Shown: one piece after another, positions 33,790 to 46,404 of the stretch
Position numbering within the stretch: position 1 is the stretch's first letter
Layout of the letters: every line of letters starts with the position of its first letter
Source of the DNA: Theobroma cacao
Lineage: Eukaryota > Streptophyta > Magnoliopsida > Malvales > Malvaceae
Direction: 5' to 3'
DNA length: 64,000 nucleotides
NCBI RefSeq assembly: GCF_000208745.1
Contig: NC_030852.1
Coordinates: 27,995,293 to 28,059,292 of the forward strand
Position numbers and translations under genes: made by a program
Notes under the pieces: generated by a model
Told to the model about the DNA's origin: nothing
The model's database searches: none
What the model saw: only the letters and a program-made list of their open reading frames with translations

Positions 33790-35390
33790 ATGAACTGGAG
33801 ATGTTTACTCTGTTGCATCTCTCAAGAAAAAGAAGAGATCAGGTAAGCTTTTCTTGAACTAATTTTGGCTAGACGATTTCTGGGTTAATTTGCTATTGCC
33901 CCTTCTAACTTTTTGGATTCTTTTGCTTAAAGGGTGAAAAAGAGCAGGGATTACCCCTGGGAAATATACTCTATCAAGGAGCTTCTGCACGCAACAAACA
34001 ACTTCCACAACGATAACAAGATTGGCGAAGGCGGATTTGGAAGCGTATACAGGGGCCATACAAGTAAAGGCGTCGAGGCAATCATATGTTTTCATCTTTT
34101 CTCTATTGCTTGATCTCCATAGCTAGTGGAAATGAAATTATGCATGGTAGTTTCTTTTTTCTTTTGTTAATTATGTGCAGCAAATATGGTGTTACAGATA
34201 GCAGTAAAACGCCTCAAGGCGATGAGTGCGAAGGCAGAGATGGAATTCGCGGTGGAAGTGGAGATTCTTGGGAGAGTAAGGCACAAGAATTTGTTAGGTT
34301 TGAGAGGGTTTTACGCCGGAGACGATGAAAGATTAATAGTGTATGATTTCATGCCTAACCATAGCTTGATCACTCATCTGCATGGCCAACTCGCCGCCGA
34401 TTGCTTACTAGATTGGCCGCGTAGAATGAGCATAGCCATCGGTTCAGCCGAAGGTCTAGCGTAAGTTAAAACAAAACTGTCTTTGCAAGAAACGTACCTA
34501 ATTTGTTCGTCTTCAAATTGTTTGCATATGGTGCATGCCAAAATAAATCAAAGATTATATATATACTTTTAAAGTAAACAGTCAATATTGTTTGGTTTGA
34601 TGTTGACAGAGTGAGATTTTCCATAATGTCTAGCTAAATTATATTCATAGATAAAATGCAATTACATTTTCCCTACCTTAGACGTATTTAATATGTTTGT
34701 GAGGCCGTCCTAATTAATTTAAAATGTTAGCTAAATGTGTCCTTGTTTTTTTTAAGGTACTTGCATCATGAGGTCCATCCTCACATAATACACAGAGATA
34801 TAAAGGCCAGCAACGTTCTTCTAGATGCAAACTTTGAAGCAAAAGTTGCTGATTTTGGCTTTGCAAAGCTGATACCAGATGGTGTTACGCATTTGACAAC
34901 TAGGGTCAAGGGAACTCTGGGGTATTTGGCCCCCGAATATGCAATGTGGGGGAAAGTTTCCGAAAGTTGTGATGTGTATAGCTTTGGCATTTTGCTTCTA
35001 GAGATCATTAGCGCCAGAAAACCATTGGAGAAACTCCCTAGTGGTGTGAAGCGTGACATAGTGCAATGGGTCACCCCATATGTTCAAAAAGGTGCATTTG
35101 ATCATATTGCAGATCCCAGGTTGAAAGGAAAATTCGATCGAGCTCAGCTTAAATCCGCAGTGACGATTGCGATGAAATGCACGGATAGCAATCCGGAGAA
35201 TCGGCCTAGCATGTTAGAAGTGGTGGAGTGGCTTAAGGGTGGTGTAGGGAGAATAAGAAAAGAGGTGACCAACATTGAATACATGCTTGAAGAAGAAGAA
35301 GACAATGATGACACTGATACCCATTTTGAGGGGTTTAGGATGGCACAATCTGATACCAGAAGAAAATGGGCACGTTCAAAAAGGATTTGA
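33790..35390 (+). CDS. PTI1-like receptor-like cytoplasmic kinase (At3g15890-like)
   Basis: Predicted Ser/Thr (or dual-specificity) protein kinase without transmembrane segment or signal peptide, likely anchored at the plasma membrane through N-terminal cysteines (MNWRCLLCC, probable palmitoylation). Exons are 33790-33842, 33933-34077, 34198-34460 and 34757-35390, giving 364 residues. Visible motifs: glycine loop GEGGFGSV at 49-56, ATP lysine K70, acidic alpha-C residues in EFAVEVEIL (82-90), catalytic loop HRDIKASN with D168, DFG at 186-188, and APE at 212-214. All catalytic residues are present. The C-terminal tail is acidic ([11 protein letters not shown]). Intron 2 starts with GC instead of GT (GAG|GCAATC) and reads into a stop if retained, yet joining at that point restores the family's exact length. 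I recall At3g15890 as the closest Arabidopsis relative. Confidence 0.87.
34078..34197 (+). other. Apparent GC-AG intron of the kinase gene
   Basis: The boundary reads gtcgag|gcaatc ... gttacag|atagcag. Using it gives GHTSKGVE joined to IAVKR, the same length as the family segment GQLWDGSQ before IAVKR. A GT donor 11 bases downstream (atcatat|gttttc) with the acceptor tgtgcag at 34174-34180 also keeps frame, but would insert eleven residues before the ATP lysine strand. Retaining the intron gives a stop (tga 34111-34113) within about 12 codons. Confidence 0.65.
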
Positions 35391-36229
35391 ATGTTCATTT
35401 CATTTGTTTCTTTCTTTGTGTATGTAATTCGCAAGAAATTGTTAATCTAATGTTACAGTGTGTAATGCTTTCTTTTTAACGTCGTGTTAGTTAAAACAAG
35501 TGAATGACCATATATATGACTAGGTCTTAACTCGGAATCTAATCATCAGCTACATATTTTGCTTTCTCTTTCCACTCGTTTTGCTTAATTAATTAAATTT
35601 ACTTGCATACATACTTTCTCTATCCAACACTAAAACAAAGACAATGTCAATAGCTTTCATTGAAAGAAACAGGGCACGATACGTCAAATTAAATATTACC
35701 ACTAGGGTTCATATTATTTAATTTACAAGTAGTAGTAGTAAGTAAATTTGTCCTTCTTTTTGTCAATAAGTACATATGCACAAGGGTTATTGTGAAAATT
35801 AAGTACAAATATTAAACAAGGGTAATAAATCAGGAAAAGACAAAGCAGCAATCCAATGCGACATGCTATTTAAGTATTATTTTTCCAGCAATTTTAACAA
35901 TTCAGCAAATACTGAGAGTGACAATAATAATTTGTTATTAAAAGTTCATTAAATAAAGTATTGAAAAAAGTAAATTTTGTGATAAAATTCAATTGAAGTG
36001 TAATTTTTATAGACTATATTCAAGACAGGGAGAAATTCTAGATATGATGTATAGAAGTCCAATCTCGGCCCATCGCCTTTACTCCAAAATCCAAAAGTTT
36101 TTTATATTTAATCAATTTGTATATACACTTGAACATTTGATTTATTGATTAATGTATAATTTTTTATTTAAAAAATATGATTTAAATCTCTCTTTCTTAA
36201 TAAAAAAAAATCAACCCCACCTTCATCCA
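35391..36229. other. 3' flank of the kinase gene
   Basis: Probable 3' untranslated region, then AT-rich intergenic sequence. No gene recognised. Confidence 0.5.
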
Positions 36230-37480
36230 AAAAATAAATAAAGAGAAAAAATAGGTTCTTTTCAAAATATCTCACATAAATAAGGTGTTTTTAAAAATAG
36301 CTCTCTTTATAATTTTAACTATTTTTAGTCAAGAGAAATTAATTTTGATCAAAATTACCCTTCATGAAACCGATTCATATGTTTAAATCCGCGCCTCAAA
36401 TCGACTCATATCTTTTGAGCTTTTCTCTCCAGACCATTCATCTATAGAGTATTCCTTACTAGAAAGAAAAACTTTTAAGCATTTTAAATTTTTTAGAGTG
36501 GTTTTTGATTCACGAAGAAAAACTTTTAAGCGTTTTGAGCATTTTGAGCATTTTACAGTGATTTTTGATACATGAAAAAAAATTTTTAAACATTTTAAGC
36601 ATCCTTTGCCAAGTAGACATATTTGTTAATTATATTGTTAAATGGAATATGATGTGTTATTTGAAGTTGTTGATTTTGTTGAATAAAATTCAATAGTTTT
36701 GGTAGTTTTTAAACATTACGTAACCGGTTTTCGGACATTGTATGATTAGTTTTAAAATATTATGTGATTAGTTTTTAGACATTACATGATTAATTTTTAA
36801 GTATTGCGTGACTTGTTAATATGACATTGCGTGACCGGTTGATATGACATTACGTGTGACTAGTTAGTAAAAGATTGCATGATTAGTTTTTAGGCATTGT
36901 GTGCCTTAGGCATTTTCTAAAAAATAGTCACGTNGGATGCCACGCAATGCTTAAAAATTAGTCACATAATACTTAAAAATCAATCTCTCAATACTTAAAA
37001 ATCAGTTACACAATATCTAAAAACCAGTAATGCAATACCTAATAACTAATTGATTTACTTGTTTTTAACTAAATTTAAGTTGCCAAAGTCATACAGTGTT
37101 TTAATTTACAGATATGTCTAATTAATTTCAATCCCTTACTTTTGAGGTTTTATGAATATAAACCAATAAATCTAATAATCTAAAACACATATCTTGATGT
37201 CATCTCTACTCTTTGAGATAACGAGAAAGAGCTGAATGGCAAGATAGATAGTATTTGACAAGAAAGAGAAATCAAAATTTAATTTTAAAATTTTTGTCTA
37301 GATGGGGATAGAGAATATTAAAATCATTTGAATTTGTTTGAAATTATTTAAAAGGTATTGTTGTTAAGTCATGTCAAAAATTGATTAAAAATAATTAAAA
37401 TTATAATAAATGATATTTTTAAATTAAATTTATGAAAAAAGTTATCCTTTGTAATTTTTTCAAAAAAAATTACAGGAACA
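36230..37480 (+). mobile_element. TIR element copy A with head-to-head minisatellite
   Basis: The left end (near 36280: tttttaaaaatagctctctt then tataattttaactatttttag) and the reverse complement of the right end (near 37430 leftwards) are similar over about 50 bases, so the element has degenerate terminal inverted repeats. The interior at about 36700-37060 consists of about 22-base units built on cattgcgtgactagttttta. They run forward to about 36900 and then in reverse complement, with the ambiguous base n at 36934 near the symmetry centre. The same family occurs inverted at 41480-43330. This copy lacks the exon-like insert of copy B. A Mutator-like (MULE) relative is possible; no transposase or target duplication was seen. 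Confidence 0.6.
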
Positions 37481-40400
37481 GTCCTCCTATGAGAGCTAAA
37501 TTGTTGTGGGCTTCTCCTTTGTAGCTGCTCTGGATCATGGGGTAGCGCAGGTTTAGGGAACAATGGGCTTATAGCGATTAGTGGCCTGCTGAGTTTGTTG
37601 GATCCCATGCCCTGTTTAGGTAGATTGGTAGCCTCAGCATGTATCCATTAACATGGAAGATTAATGGTACACCAAACCAAACTTGGCATCCCATTGTACT
37701 TCTGAAATAGGCTAATTTACTTGAATGAACTTTACACTAATATGTAAAAGCTAATCATTTCTCTCCATCTCTACAAGTTCGATTTCTTCAAGAAGTTTAT
37801 GAAATTTCTCAATCAATTTGCCAAACACTAACATATATAATGACAAACGGTGCACCAAGCATAAAGGCGCCCACTCTAACTCAATAAATCCATTGAGACA
37901 TGTTTAATGTCTCAAAGTGCATTTTATTAGCATGAAAAACTTGAAGGAATATATTGAGCTCAGACGACATCCATGGACCCACGATTTTGACAATGCATTG
38001 CTTAAGCTGCAAAAATGGCAGGGCATTCTGTTGACGTTAATGCAGAAAAACTCGTGTTTATCCTCATCCATCACACTCAATGACTTAAACAAGAAAATCT
38101 CCTAGAACCCCAGTATCTATATAAGCAGAATTGACCCCTTTTTTTCTCTTTCCAAATCTCAAGTAGTGGACGGGGCTTTTGGAATTACAGAAGTAGAGAG
38201 GGTTCTTGTCTTGGGTTTAGCCGCTTAGGATTTAATTAGGAAAGTTGAAGCTGTCCTATAAATTTAAGAATTAGCAATTAAAACAATATAGTAATGTGGG
38301 TTTATTGTTTATTTATATTTGTCGTTAATTTTCATTCAAACATTTGTTAGACTTGCTTGTCGTCCTTTTGCACCATAAACTTTCCTGATGAGTCAGATGG
38401 GTTTGGGTTCAACAGCTGGCTAGCCGCCCTTATAGGTCAGGGAGCAGTTCTAGCTTTGAAACGTTCACACGATTGGGACAGGCCTTATATTTCAGGAGAC
38501 GTTTAACCTTTCAAGGGGGGTGCTATTGAGAGAAATCATGGAGATGAAGAAAGCGCTCTGGAGAAGCTGATGATCTTTACAGAGCGTAGTACTACTACCA
38601 ATTAATCAATTCTTAAAGCAATGGGCAAGTATCGATTTTCCCATTAAAAGGGAAACAACATGCCGGTTCCATTAAAGGTGTGGCAAAGGACTTCCATTTA
38701 AATGCTGTGTTGCTAGCTCCTCGAAAAAGAGAAGAAGAGATTTTTAACAGCTACGACCGAACAAAAACTTAGGCTGTCAGAGCTTGAAACTGAATGCGAA
38801 ACAATTAATGATAGCCAGATAATGTTCCATTCAAGTTGTTTAAGGGTAATAGAGTTCCTTGAGGTTTACCCAGGTTCAGGATCTTGGAAGGATGTTTGCC
38901 TTGAAAACTAGTAAATCACTCAGAAAAACAATTTACTTCTCCGGTGGTAGAGCTTGTTAGGAGAGCAAACTCACTCACACTCATTTGTGTACAAGATCCC
39001 CAGAATAATGTTGGATTTGGTGAAGATACAGGCTTTAGTTTTCAAATCCCAAGGTGCATGTTTTTTATAGTGAAAAAGGGCGCAAAGCTAGGTATCCTAT
39101 CTGCTTAGGAGACATAGTTAGGACCCTCCTAACCTAAATTATGTATAAATGTAATTGTGTAGAGCGGTTTACAACTCTTTTCCTCTGATCACACTTGTAT
39201 CACGGCTATCCTAAACACAAAAGCAGTGGCTATCAGTTAAAAGCTATCGAGAAAGCATTCGCATGTGTAGCCTTTGATAGGAACATTTAACACGACAGAG
39301 AAAGACAGAGAGACTTAGCTGGGCAAGCTAGAGTGAAAAGCAGATGATCAGCCGGCCTACAAACGCTAGGGTTTTCAAGTAGATCCCAGAGAGGTTTCTC
39401 ATCAGATGCCATATACTTATCATTCTGTGTTTCCCATTGCTAACGGTTTGTGAATTTTAAGGGCTTATATCAATAACCCATTAAATTCTCCCCAAATACT
39501 TATAAAAAAATAAAAAGAAAGGCATGGTGATGAGAAAAATCATAGAACAATCTATGGTCCCAACTTCTTCAAATTGTTTGCAGCTTTACAGCTGATGCAC
39601 ACAAAGAGCTACGAGAGAGAGGGAGGGAGGATGTGAGAGAATGTATGGCAAAGTTTGAAACCCATGGATTTGCAATCACGAGAGAGGCAATAGGATCAAA
39701 ACCCCAAAATTCAATGTTTGATCCAGTGACTTCCACAACGCCTATATTTATATATGGCCACTGAAAATGATGTTACTTGTCAGGAACAAACTACTCCAAA
39801 ACATTTGTTTATTTGAGAGTCGAGATGAATAAGCATTTCTTGGGGCTTCTTGTGATCAGGAATCAAGCTGCTGATTGGCTGCTGTGCAAAAGCTCTCTTT
39901 GCAATACTGTCGCTTGTATTTGAAGGCAGACTTTGACTCTGCCAGGTTTCCTGCAACTAATTCCAAGCTTTTCATTCTCCTACACTAACAAAGAGAAAAT
40001 GTACTGATATTTTTTAAAATTTACAAAAGAAAATTTTATGTACCCTCAATCGAAATTTTCTTTCCATGTTGCAGACTGATTTGAAATGGCACCATTTTCA
40101 TGTAATCACAGTGTTCCTCTTTTGATAGTTGTTGCAGAATTTGACTTTACAAATTATATTGTAAGTTTGAGTTTCAATTATATGAATATTTTATTCAATA
40201 ATAAATACATGTATTTTTTATTTAAAAATTTTAAATTTCACTTTTTAATTTTTTTAAATATATAATTTTACCAATATTTTTGGTATGTTGTGAAGACTTA
40301 AAAAGTGCTTTTCAAAAGAAAAAAACCTAAAAAGTGTGGTTAATCATATTAACTTTTATAGTTACAAAAGTTTATTACTTTTAAAAACTCAATTTAACAA

Positions 40401-41479
40401 CATCTCTATGGCAAAATTTTTGCTCATATAGTCTATCAAGAAAGATGTTAGTACTAATATTTGTATTATGTATGCAATCATATCTATAAAAATGTTGTTA
40501 AAGGTGTAAATACCATACTACTAAAATAACTTTTAACAAACACAACATTAAAAGAATTGCTATGAAAAGTCAAAATTTTACTAGTGATAATTAAACTTTC
40601 CATGTTGAATTTCGATTGAAATTTTTTAAAAAGATTCACATCAAAAATTTAAAATTAAAATCCATAAATAGTTAAAATAAAGCAAAAAATAAACATATAC
40701 TTTATCTCAGGAAACAATTCTACAAAGATTTGAAAACTGAGTACATTTACCCTAGAAGTGAGAGCCACATATTAAGATAGGGAACATGGTCAATATTAAG
40801 AGATGCACCCATGTATCAGATCAATTATCTTTCCCAAAAGGAAGTGTTCCTATCAAATTAACCTCCGTAATTTGAAGGTTTTGACTTTCTAGTAGTTTTG
40901 GCACTTTCGCCTGGAGACGTCAATGTCCATGGAGTACTACTACCTCCAGAATTTATATGCAATTTGATGAGAATTAAGGTATTTATTCAATGTAATAGTA
41001 TGCATTAACATTTCATTCTCGCCTGTTAGTATGTATTATGCACTTAGAATTCCCACTTGATTAATTACTTTCTACCACTCGTCTAGATCTGAATCTTGAT
41101 CTTGTACGAGACTGTTTGCGCATAGGCGATTTACATTAATGCAATCATTTTTCTAAACATAATCAGTTAATCAAAATGTCATGTTTGAAAAACTCATCGA
41201 CATATTAAAATTTTCTCTTTTTTTCTACTATAAATTTTTAGGACAATATTTTAAGTCTTAAAATAGCAATTAATTATTCTTGTGGATATTCTTATGATTA
41301 GACACTATTCGATTAGCCATATTATTTTCCTTCATTACAATATTTTTTACACAAATCCTTCAATTTTTCTCACGTCGTTATCATGAACTTCGTTACCTCC
41401 ATTTAGAACCTAATTCATACGTAGATATGTAACAATTTGTAAACAAAAACATAGGAAAAGAATTATACGAAAATAAAAG
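37481..41479. other. 4-kb stretch between two inverted TIR elements, no gene recognised
   Basis: Only short open frames occur. 37917-38105 (+) and its antisense overlap are not similar to known proteins. The block 38900-39990 is less AT-rich than its surroundings and might hold an old LTR or non-coding transcript, but no diagnostic signal was found. Confidence 0.45.
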
Positions 41480-43330
41480 GAAGAGGAAATTGTGAGAAAT
41501 AACATTCTTCATAAGCTCAATTCAAAAATATCATTTTTGATAATTTTAACTATTTTTAGTCAATTTTTTGCATGACTTGACAACAATACCCTTTAAACAA
41601 TTTTAGACAAGTTAAAATGGTTTCAGTTTTCTCTATTCCGCCATCTAGATAAAAATTTTAAAATTAAATCTCGATTTCTCTATCTGGTCAAATACTGTTT
41701 ATCTCACCATTCGGAGATGACATCAAGTTTTTTCTTATTTTATTTTATTTTTTTAGTTAGTGGATCTTGGGGTTCTTAAGGACGATGAACAGCGATTTTA
41801 CTCTTCTATGGTGATTGCAGGCACCATAATAAATTTGGTAATTGGATGCTTTATGGTGATGACTTGTTTCGAAACGTGTGTTGCGATGGAGATGCCTGTG
41901 TTGAGGAGTTGGATCACATTGGTTAAGATGATGAGCTCAGGGAAAAGAAATAGCTGAAGTATGTTTGATGGGTTTTATAGTGGTTCACGATTTTATTGTG
42001 TCTAGGATTTGAATGATTGTTAAGCATGTTTGTTGGGAATTTTAATTTTTTTTATGGGATTTTGAATTGAAATTGTTCAAGAAATATTTTGTAAAGGGAG
42101 TATATTTTATTTTTGCATAAGGGGAGTGAGCAAAGCCCTCCCGATAGGGATTTATTTTGTCTTGCTTTGGAGGGTTATGGAGTTTTGTAACTTATCTTTT
42201 ATGAAATACACAATTTCATGGTTTAGCAAAAAATAAAAAGTATGTGTTTTAAGTTATTGAGTTTATTGGTTTATTCATAGAATCTCAAAGTTAAAGAATT
42301 GAAATTGATTAGATTGGTTTTTAAGTATTGCGAAACTAGTTTTTAGGCGTTTCGTGACTTAATCACTGTGTGACTGGTTTTTAAGTATTACGTGATTAGT
42401 TTTAGACATTGCGTGACTGATTTTTAGGCATTGCGTGATTGATTTTTAAGTAATGCCTAAGTCCTACAATGCTTTACTAACTAATCACGCAATGCTTTAC
42501 TAACAAGTCAAGCAATGCCTTACTAACAAGTTACGCAATGCCTATCAACTAGTCACACAATGTTTTATCAGAAACTAGTCACGCAATACCTTATCAAAAA
42601 CTAATCACGCAATGCTCAAAGTTAGTCACACAATGCCTATCAACTAGTCAAGTAATGTTTTATCAGAAACTAGTCACGTAATACCTTATCAGAAATAAGT
42701 CACGTAATACCTTATCAGAAACTAGTCACACAATGTCTTATCAAAAACTAGTCACGCAATACCCAAAGTCAGTCACGTAATGTCCAAAGTTAGTCACGCA
42801 ATGCCTAAAAACTAGTCATGTAATTCTCAAAAATCACTAAAACTACTGAATTCCATTTAATAAGATCAACAACTTCAAACGATACACCATATTTCATTTA
42901 ATAACATAATTAACGAATATGAATGCTTAAAATGTTCAAAATTTTTTTCTCATATATAAAAAATCACTCCAAAATACTTAAAAATACTAAAAAATACTCA
43001 AAACGCTAACATGTTTTCTTCATGTATCAAAAACTATTCCAAAATACTCAAAATGCTTAAACGTTTTTCTTTTTGGTAAGAAATACTCCAAATATGAATA
43101 GTCTGGTGAGAAAAGCTCAAAAAATATGAATCAGTTTGAGATGTAGACCTAAACATACTTGACCCGTTAATAGGTTTCGAGTTGAGACACAGAGCCAAAC
43201 AAATAGATCGATTTCATTAAGAGTAATTTTATCCAAATTTTAATTCTCTTAACTACAAATAGTTAAAATTATAAAGAAATCTATTTTTAAAAACACGTTA
43301 TGCGTAAAGTCCATTTAAAAAAAAAACTCT
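41480..43330 (-). mobile_element. TIR element copy B (inverted, with exon-like insert)
   Basis: The reverse complement of this block aligns with copy A (36230-37480). Its left end (aaaaatatcatttttgataa, then ttttaactatttttagtcaa, near 41525-41565) matches the reverse complement of A's right end, and its right end near 43250-43310 matches A's left end. The minisatellite at about 42310-42830 has a short forward arm and a long inverted arm of about 22-base units containing cacgcaatg. Between about 41757 and 42235 is sequence absent from copy A, resembling a spliced exon with a 3' UTR, so copy B may have captured gene sequence or copy A may have lost it. Confidence 0.6.
41757..41956 (+). pseudogene. 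Exon-like insert inside TIR element copy B, origin unknown
   Basis: A pyrimidine-rich acceptor-like run ending ttttttag (41749-41756) is followed by an open frame of about 65 codons (VDLGVLKDDEQRFYSS..., ending SSGKRNS) with a stop at 41954-41956. The sequence then continues as an AT-rich, 3'-UTR-like stretch to about 42235. The frame includes one hydrophobic stretch near MVIAGTIINLVIGCFMVM. I do not recognise the parent gene. No promoter or complete gene is present, so it is listed as a captured fragment. Confidence 0.35.
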
Positions 43331-46300
43331 AAAAGAAATCCATGAGCCCCCTTGGTTCAATGGTACCCGCCATGCCTCTAAGGTATATACGGGAGCTCCC
43401 TCAAATTTTTACAAATGAAAAATGAGGTAATTTGTACAAAATATTTATAACCTTTCATATAATATTTTAGTTTTATTTGTGACTTTTAAAATTTAATTTC
43501 TTAATTTTTTTATCTTTTAAAAATGTTCAAATTCATCAGTTTTACCGATCATCATTAAAATCTAATAAAATCTGTTACTTCAATACCACGTGTGAAAGTT
43601 TACGTAGATGTCCATCTGATAAAAATAAATTTACTATATGGTAAAAAAATACTTTTAATTTTTTGGATTGAGATTTATTGCATGGGATGTTCATACGGCA
43701 CTAAAATGACATTTTTAGTTACATTTTAATGATGACTTCATGAAATAAATAAATTTGTAACATTAAATTAAGTTCTAAAAATTATGGATAAAGATGCTAT
43801 ATAGCACAAAAATTATAAATAATTGATGCGTTTTGTTAAAAAAAATAACAGGTGTGATATAAAATAAAAGACTTGATTAATATTTAATTAGAAAAAGAGA
43901 GCCGGAGCTATTGAGGGTGAGAGATGAGTAGGAGGCGGTGAAGGAGATAATGGAGGTGTGTGTGTGAGCTACAGGGCAAAAAGTTTGGTTTTGGCGGGCG
44001 GGAGAGAGGTGCCTTTTGGCGAATGGTTGGGTAGTCAGTACTCCTTTTTCACGATTCACTGCCAACTCTGCGCTGGCCTGGAATGCCTTGCCTGCCCTTT
44101 TTTCTTTTACTTCCTTCCGTCTTTTGTGTTGGAAAGATGAGTAAATACCACCCCCAAAGAAAGTGCTGTTAATGGAGATCTTCTACTTCTTTTTGTGTTT
44201 GCTTCATTTATCCCACCTTCTTTTGATAGGACCAACGTTGGCATTCTTTCTGAGAATGATGGGGACTCCACTCCATATATATATATATATACACCCCTTT
44301 TCTTATTAATACTCCATTCTCTAATTTACTGCATTTTTTTTTTGGGTGAAATAAGGGTTCTCATTTTTCACCAAATAAATGGGGCAATTACAAAAAGGGG
44401 GCAATAGACCCAGAGAAATTGTAGTCAACTACGATAAGAGAAAATATTTGTTTAAAAGGAAATAGAATTTTTTTTAACTGTTGAAAAGGAAATTGCAAGT
44501 GCCATTCTGCCCTTAAATATTTAAAACTAAATTTTTTTACATCCTACCATGAGAGAGAAGAGATGGGAGTACCGGAGGGGTTGCCAATGGAGAGTGCGCC
44601 AGCGACTGCCACCAGAAATGGTCGAATCCCACATGGATAGACTAATACGAGGTCGGTTTCAACTTTGATATGATTGGATTTGGACACTATAGGCCGGACC
44701 TGATGAGGCATGGTAGTTAGAAGGGAGGAAAGCAGAAGAAAGTGGAAGAAAAGTTAAAAAAAAACAAAAAAAAAAAAAGGATTGTGGTCGCCTGTAGCAT
44801 CGGAGATGGCTGACAGCCTCTTTCTTCCACTATTCTTCTCTATTTCCCTTTTCTTTCTCCTCTAAAACTAGGAGACAGAAAAAGACTAAAATGGTCAACA
44901 CAACTTCCTCTTGATACTTTCCTAAAGTATGATTTCGTTTTAATAAAATCTTTTTTCTGTGGTGGAAATCACTATTAAAATTTTTAGTTCACGGTTTCTT
45001 TGGCAATTTCCCCAATATAAAAACTGAAGGGTTTTTGGTCCATTACCAAATGCTATATGCTATTGCTATCTCTTACTACGATCATAACTAGGGAATAAGT
45101 TGTTAACATTCTTTTGAAAAAATCCAACACAAGGCTTTTTTAAAAATAAATGCTCGATTTATAAGTACCCATCACATATATTATTTTTCAAAACTAATTT
45201 TTATGGTTTAATTTCATCGGTTGGTTTTTTTTATAGTTTTAATTACTTTGAGTATTTCACATAAAGGGTAAAATTTTTTATATTCCAAAAAGAGGCAACT
45301 TTGCTCAAGAACAGAGATTCAAGTATATGACAAACTATTCAACAAAAAAAGAAGTAGATGCATAGATTAGCATATTAATTACTTAATATTATTAAAAAGG
45401 TTTTAGACTTAATAATGAAGTTATGCTCCTGCTGGCTGCTGCGACTATAGTTAAATTGAAACTCTACAAGTACCAAGTAAGAAGTACAGTTAGGCAGAGC
45501 ATCTTCCTTACAAATTTTTAATGTTAATCTAATCCACTTGCCAAGCATGAAGGAAGGGAAAAAACACTTAAGGGAATAAAGCCAAAAGAGAGGCGAACTG
45601 GCAAAGGAAATGGCCAAAGAGAGTCATGGGCGAGTCGTAGGAGCATAGCCATCGATTCGACGGGTCCACATCGATGGAAACCTCTGCAGCCAAAGACTAT
45701 GCACACTCTTTCTCACGCTGACTCGCAGACTCGCAGACTCATAGTGTCATGGCTCTCACCACTCACCCCCTCACTCGACGCGGGAAGCTGGAACCCTCTC
45801 TCTTGTATCTTTCATATCCATCTATCTCTTCGCAATAACAAAAAAAGAAAACATTAAATGCTCTCGAGAAAACAATGTTAGTAGTAATATTTTTGGAGCC
45901 GCGTTTTGCAGTTCAAGTACAATCATGACCCCCCACCCTCTAATCATGCACATAATAGAGTATTCTATAATATTATTTTATAATAATCCAATCTTTCTCT
46001 CTCTCTGCTCACTTCTTCCTTACTTGTCAAAATCACACATCAACATAACAATGTGTGGTTGTATTAACTGGTAATTAACTGAAGGGTCTTATTCATGGCA
46101 GTTCCACAATCTCGACTTTTTTCTGTTACTTCTTTCTTGGCCTAGATGTTGCTTGCTTTAGCTTGCTATGATTTCCTATAATATTCAACTTTCCCTTTTG
46201 GAGATACGCTGGCAATCAAAACTCCAAAAGAACCACAAAACCCTTGTGTGGAGTTTTGGCAAGAAAAACAAAGACAAGACCTTGAGAGACACCCACTATC

Positions 46301-46404
46301 TTCAACCAAGCTAGTTCCAGAGTAATGGTGCTTGTTCTTCTTGTTCTGGTTCTCGTCTAAGGGTATTTTTTCCCCTTTGGCTCTCTTTTTTGGGCCCATT
46401 CGAG
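43331..46404. other. Upstream region of the trihelix-pseudokinase gene
   Basis: No gene recognised. AT microsatellite at about 44275-44291. The last few hundred bases (about 46100-46404) are probably promoter and 5' leader of the gene that follows. A short direct repeat (actcgcagactcgcagactc) lies at 45720-45739. Confidence 0.5.

Noticed and set aside
33579..33818. Minus-strand frame of 79 codons
   Set aside because: It is antisense to the first exon and upstream region of the kinase gene and has no known similarity.
36700..37060. CRISPR-like regularly spaced repeats
   Set aside because: The units are contiguous, degenerate and change orientation, in plant nuclear DNA. It is a transposon minisatellite.
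38900..39990. Possible LTR or non-coding gene
   Set aside because: TG/CA ends, a target duplication, a PBS and coding similarity could not be established.
46390..46404. Upstream extension of the trihelix protein by five residues (MGPFE)
   Set aside because: The codon at 46390 is TTG; the first in-frame ATG is at 46405.
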